DNA of 64,000 nucleotides from Sporomusaceae bacterium (GTDB taxonomy: Bacteria > Bacillota > Negativicutes > UBA1444), in NCBI GenBank assembly GCA_018434355.1, contig JAHDPL010000020.1, positions 1 through 64,000 on the forward strand, written 5' to 3'. Of the stretch, positions 61,432 to 64,000 are shown piece by piece (within the stretch, counting starts at the first letter, position 1; the number at the start of each line of letters is the position of its first letter). Under the pieces are notes generated by a model. It saw nothing but the letters and a program-made list of their open reading frames with translations, did no database searches and had not been told where the DNA came from. The position numbers were made by a program, and so were the translations under genes.

Positions 61432-62451
61432 ATGAAACGCTCAAAGTCCATCGTAAGTCTGGTTGTAGGGATCTTCATTCTGGGACTGCTGGTTGCCGGC
61501 TGCGGCGGCGGCGCGAAACCGGAAGCCAAGCCTGAGGCAAAACCAGCCGTTCAGTGGCCGACCAAACCGGTGCAAATTGTCGTTCCGGCCGGCGCCGGCG
61601 GCGATACCGACACCAATGCCCGGATTATGGGAAAATACCTGGAAAAAGAACTGGGGAAAGCGGTTGTCATTGTTAACGCGGGAGCTGCCAGCGGCACTGC
61701 CGGCACGAAAAAAGTCAAGGATGCGCCGCCGGATGGCTACACAGTGCTGTTCTATCACCCCGGCTTCCCCCTGCACCGAATCATGGGGTTGACTGACTTC
61801 TCGTATGATGACCTGGCTGTGGCAAACGTGGCCCTGCTCGACGACACCAACGTGTTTGCCGTCAGCGCCGAATCCAAGTTCAAAACGATGAAAGACGTAA
61901 TTGACCAGTCGAAAGCGAACCCGAAGAGTGTGAAATTCGCGACCGAAGTTGGCAATTTCACCCACATCCACGTGTTGGCTGTTGAGGAAAAGAGCGGAAT
62001 CAAGCTGAACGTGGTTGACGTCGGTTCCGCCGCTGCGAAAACAGCCGCGCTGATGGGCAACCAGATTGATATCATCGGCACCCAGTATGGCCTGATCAAG
62101 CAGTACATCGACGCGGGAAAATTCCGGGTCATCGGTGTGCTGTCCGACAAGCGCCATCCGCAAATGGCCAATGTGCCTACATTTAAAGAGCAAGGCATCG
62201 ACGTTTCCTTCTCCAAATACTTCTTCTTTGCTTTCCCCAAGGGAACACCGAAGGAAATCATTGAGAAATTCAATGCTGCTGTAGAAAAAGTCAGCAAAAA
62301 CCCGGATTTCAAAGCGGAAATGGACAAGTTCATGATCACTGCCAATTACATGCCTTCGGACAAGGCCGTCGAGTATTTGAAAAAAGACGAAGCGGTATTG
62401 AAGGGTCTTGTTGAAAAGGCCGGCTTTGCCGGTGCTGCCAAGAAAAAATAG
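61432..62451 (+). CDS. tctC: Tripartite tricarboxylate transporter binding lipoprotein TctC
   Basis: This 339-residue Bug/TctC-family protein has a lipobox LLVAGC and the ligand-site motifs VQIVVPAGAGGDTDTNAR and NAGAASGTAG. The glycine-rich AGAGGDTDTN differs from the AGAGGGTDML of the paralogue at 6915, suggesting a different ligand. It is followed by a strong intercistronic terminator, typical of highly expressed binding proteins. Confidence 0.92.
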   Translation: MKRSKSIVSLVVGIFILGLLVAGCGGGAKPEAKPEAKPAVQWPTKPVQIVVPAGAGGDTDTNARIMGKYLEKELGKAVVIVNAGAASGTAGTKKVKDAPPDGYTVLFYHPGFPLHRIMGLTDFSYDDLAVANVALLDDTNVFAVSAESKFKTMKDVIDQSKANPKSVKFATEVGNFTHIHVLAVEEKSGIKLNVVDVGSAAAKTAALMGNQIDIIGTQYGLIKQYIDAGKFRVIGVLSDKRHPQMANVPTFKEQGIDVSFSKYFFFAFPKGTPKEIIEKFNAAVEKVSKNPDFKAEMDKFMITANYMPSDKAVEYLKKDEAVLKGLVEKAGFAGAAKKK

Positions 62452-62461
62452 TTTTACCACG

Positions 62462-62500
62462 GAAGGGTAAGGAGTTTTCCAACTCTTTACCCTTCTTTTT
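62462..62500 (+). terminator. Terminator between tctC and alcohol dehydrogenase genes
   Basis: A 15-bp stem (62462-62476 with 62481-62495, one G-T pair, loop TTCC) is followed by five T residues. The genes after it are in the same pathway, so it likely lets only part of the transcripts through. Confidence 0.8.
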
Positions 62501-62521
62501 ACAACAAGGAGGGTACATATT

Positions 62522-63631
62522 TTGAGCGACACTGTAAATAAGCAGCTGACCCGGTTGCCATTTCCGGGCAAGGTGGTTCGAGGGCCAGGTGCGTTGGTAA
62601 ATTTGGGTTCGATTTGCCAAACACAGGGCAAGAAACTGTACGTTTTGGGTGGTAAAACCGCGCTGGCAAAAACCAAACAAAGCATTTACGCCGGTATTGC
62701 GCAGGCTGGTCTGGATATTGCCGCTTTTGCCTGGTATGGCGGTGAATGTTCTCAGGAAAATATCGACAAGCTGTCGGAAGATGTCGTTTCCTGCCAGGCT
62801 GATGTCATCGTTGCCGTCGGCGGTGGCAAAGCGCTGGACACGGGAAAATCCGTCGGCGCCAAGTGTAGTCTGCCGGTCGTGACGGTTCCCACGATTGCCG
62901 CCACCTGCGCAGCAGTGACGCCGTTGTCGGTGGTTTACAACAATCAGGGAGAATTCGCCGGCAACCTGTTTCTGGACGATTGTCCGACCGGGGTGATTGT
63001 CGATACCTCCATAATCCTCGCGACTCCCGTATCCTGGTTAATCGCAGGGCTGGGCGATACCTTGGCGAAAATGTATGAACTGCGGGCCGCAGCGTCGGTG
63101 ATGCCACCAAGCAGCTTAACCATTTCGGCGGTGATGAATGGACAGATTTGTTATGAGATTATTCAACGCTTTGGGCAGGCCGCCCGGCAAGCGGTGGAGA
63201 AGCAACAATTGAGCGATGAGTTTGACTCGATTATTGACGCGATTATTCTCAGTGCCGGATTGTCGTCGATTTTTGGCGGGGAAAAACTGCGCAATGCGGC
63301 AGCGCATGCGATTTATAACGGATTTACCAAGATTCCGGCCACTCACGCGGTTGCCCATGGCAGCATCGTCGGCTATGGCAATCTGTGTCTGCTGGCACTG
63401 GAACAGCGGCCGGACGGCGAGATTATCGAAGAAATCAAACTTGCCAAGCGTTGCGGTATTCCGACAATGCTGAGCCAGATTGCTGACCTGTCGGAAGCCG
63501 AACTGCAACTGGCCTGTAAGGCGTCGGCTGCAGCCACAGCAATGCACTGCATGCCGTTTGCCGTCACGGCAGAAATGGTGCTGGCGGCGATTCGCCGTAT
63601 CGATCAGTTGGCTGTTCAATTGAAAGATTAA
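62522..63631 (+). CDS. GldA-like iron-type alcohol dehydrogenase
   Basis: This 369-residue group III dehydrogenase starts at TTG after AAGGAGGG. It has [20 protein letters not shown], metal-site segments [21 protein letters not shown] and [12 protein letters not shown]. It is related to the gene at 52075 but clearly distinct. Between tctC and glucarate dehydratase it may reduce a semialdehyde produced by the pathway (for example tartronate semialdehyde), in place of GarR; this is inferred from position only. Confidence 0.85.
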   Translation: MSDTVNKQLTRLPFPGKVVRGPGALVNLGSICQTQGKKLYVLGGKTALAKTKQSIYAGIAQAGLDIAAFAWYGGECSQENIDKLSEDVVSCQADVIVAVGGGKALDTGKSVGAKCSLPVVTVPTIAATCAAVTPLSVVYNNQGEFAGNLFLDDCPTGVIVDTSIILATPVSWLIAGLGDTLAKMYELRAAASVMPPSSLTISAVMNGQICYEIIQRFGQAARQAVEKQQLSDEFDSIIDAIILSAGLSSIFGGEKLRNAAAHAIYNGFTKIPATHAVAHGSIVGYGNLCLLALEQRPDGEIIEEIKLAKRCGIPTMLSQIADLSEAELQLACKASAAATAMHCMPFAVTAEMVLAAIRRIDQLAVQLKD

Positions 63632-63654
63632 GTAATTTGATAGGGAGCGATGTT

Positions 63655-64000
63655 ATGAATCCGCAACTTGGCAATCCTTTCTCAGGCGGCGCACCGAAAG
63701 TAACCGAGATGACTGTAATCCCGGTCGCCGGTTTTGACAGTATGTTGCTCAACCTCAGCGGGGCGCACAGTCCGTTTTTTACCCGCAATATCGTAATCTT
63801 GAAAGATAATGCGGGACACACCGGTGTCGGCGAAATCCCCGGCGGCGAGCGAATCCGGCAAACGCTGGAAGCTGCGAAACCATTGGTGGTCGGCCAGTCG
63901 ATCGCAACCTACAACAATATCCTCAACCAGGTCCGACAGCAATTTGCCGACCGGGATGCCGGCGGCCGCGGCTTACAGACCTTTGATCTGCGGATCACGA
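63655..64000 (+). CDS. gudD: Glucarate dehydratase (N-terminal part)
   Basis: The first 115 residues of an enolase-superfamily dehydratase run off the right edge. They follow GudD closely: [39 protein letters not shown], and [19 protein letters not shown]. GudD converts D-glucarate (and L-idarate) to 5-keto-4-deoxy-D-glucarate. GGGAG precedes the ATG. The catalytic barrel lies outside the window. Confidence 0.93.
   Translation, partial: MNPQLGNPFSGGAPKVTEMTVIPVAGFDSMLLNLSGAHSPFFTRNIVILKDNAGHTGVGEIPGGERIRQTLEAAKPLVVGQSIATYNNILNQVRQQFADRDAGGRGLQTFDLRIT

Noticed and set aside
1-64000. CRISPR arrays, tRNA or rRNA genes, insertion sequences, prophage or integrase genes
   Set aside because: No regularly spaced repeats, cloverleaf genes, transposase or integrase motifs were recognised by reading. 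A tRNA or repeat-finding program was not available to confirm this.

Overview
The window looks like chromosomal DNA from an anaerobic, diderm member of the Firmicutes, most probably class Negativicutes (Sporomusa relatives). This is an inference from gene content, not a measured placement. Firmicute-type strong ribosome binding sites and intrinsic terminators occur together with an outer-membrane energising TonB-ExbBD set, [FeFe]-hydrogenase maturation (HydF), a ferredoxin-linked 2-oxoacid oxidoreductase and two sigma-54 promoters. No rRNA, tRNA, CRISPR array, prophage or insertion sequence was seen. Almost all genes are intact; only the two at the window edges (a GlcD-like oxidase and glucarate dehydratase) are cut.

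Layout. 1-2.3 kb: partial glcD, then amtB-glnK behind a strong promoter and two tandem hairpin/terminator units that look like ANTAR-type antitermination sites. 2.3-4.8 kb: two-subunit 2-oxoacid:ferredoxin oxidoreductase. 4.9-7.9 kb: a tripartite tricarboxylate transporter (tctCBA). 8.0-10.7 kb: a nitrate/sulfonate-type ABC transporter. 11-14.4 kb: a soluble chemotaxis-type transducer with a sigma-54 promoter, converging on a GtrA/GT2/GT39 envelope glycosylation operon. 14.5-17.7 kb: TM1266-aspA-hydF behind a leader with an intrinsic terminator. 17.8-25.9 kb: an orphan amino-acid binding lipoprotein, then a six-gene operon for a multisubunit flavin/Fe-S proline-type dehydrogenase plus P5C dehydrogenase, driven by a sigma-54 promoter that lies just downstream of its probable activator gene.

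26-32.6 kb is the most unusual part. It appears more AT-rich and holds a Crp/Fnr regulator divergent from a stand-alone lipoyl carrier (GcvH-like), a dihydrolipoamide dehydrogenase and a glutaredoxin fused to a cysteine-less radical-SAM-like region, followed by a DASS anion transporter and an arylsulfotransferase-like protein with no signal peptide. I know of no described system with this composition. 32.8-36.3 kb: pcp-hutH-methyltransferase-DUF4337. 36.4-38.5 kb: a membrane-anchored Mo-cofactor oxidoreductase and a flavoprotein. 38.6-44.2 kb: a second soluble transducer, two aminotransferases, an MFS carrier and an epimerase. 44.3-47.9 kb: exbB-exbD-tonB operon ending in an esterase and a SemiSWEET/ferredoxin hybrid. 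48-52 kb: binding lipoprotein, histidine kinase and response regulator, then a secreted protein. 52-57.4 kb: gldA divergent from an FbpABC-like transporter. 57.5-64 kb: an IclR-controlled hexarate operon (DapA-family aldolase/dehydratase, tctBAC, iron-type alcohol dehydrogenase, glucarate dehydratase).

Together the genes describe a cell that scavenges organic and amino acids anaerobically (proline, histidine, aspartate, glucarate-type sugar acids, tricarboxylates) with ferredoxin and lipoyl redox chemistry. Several operons are controlled at the RNA-leader or sigma-54 level.
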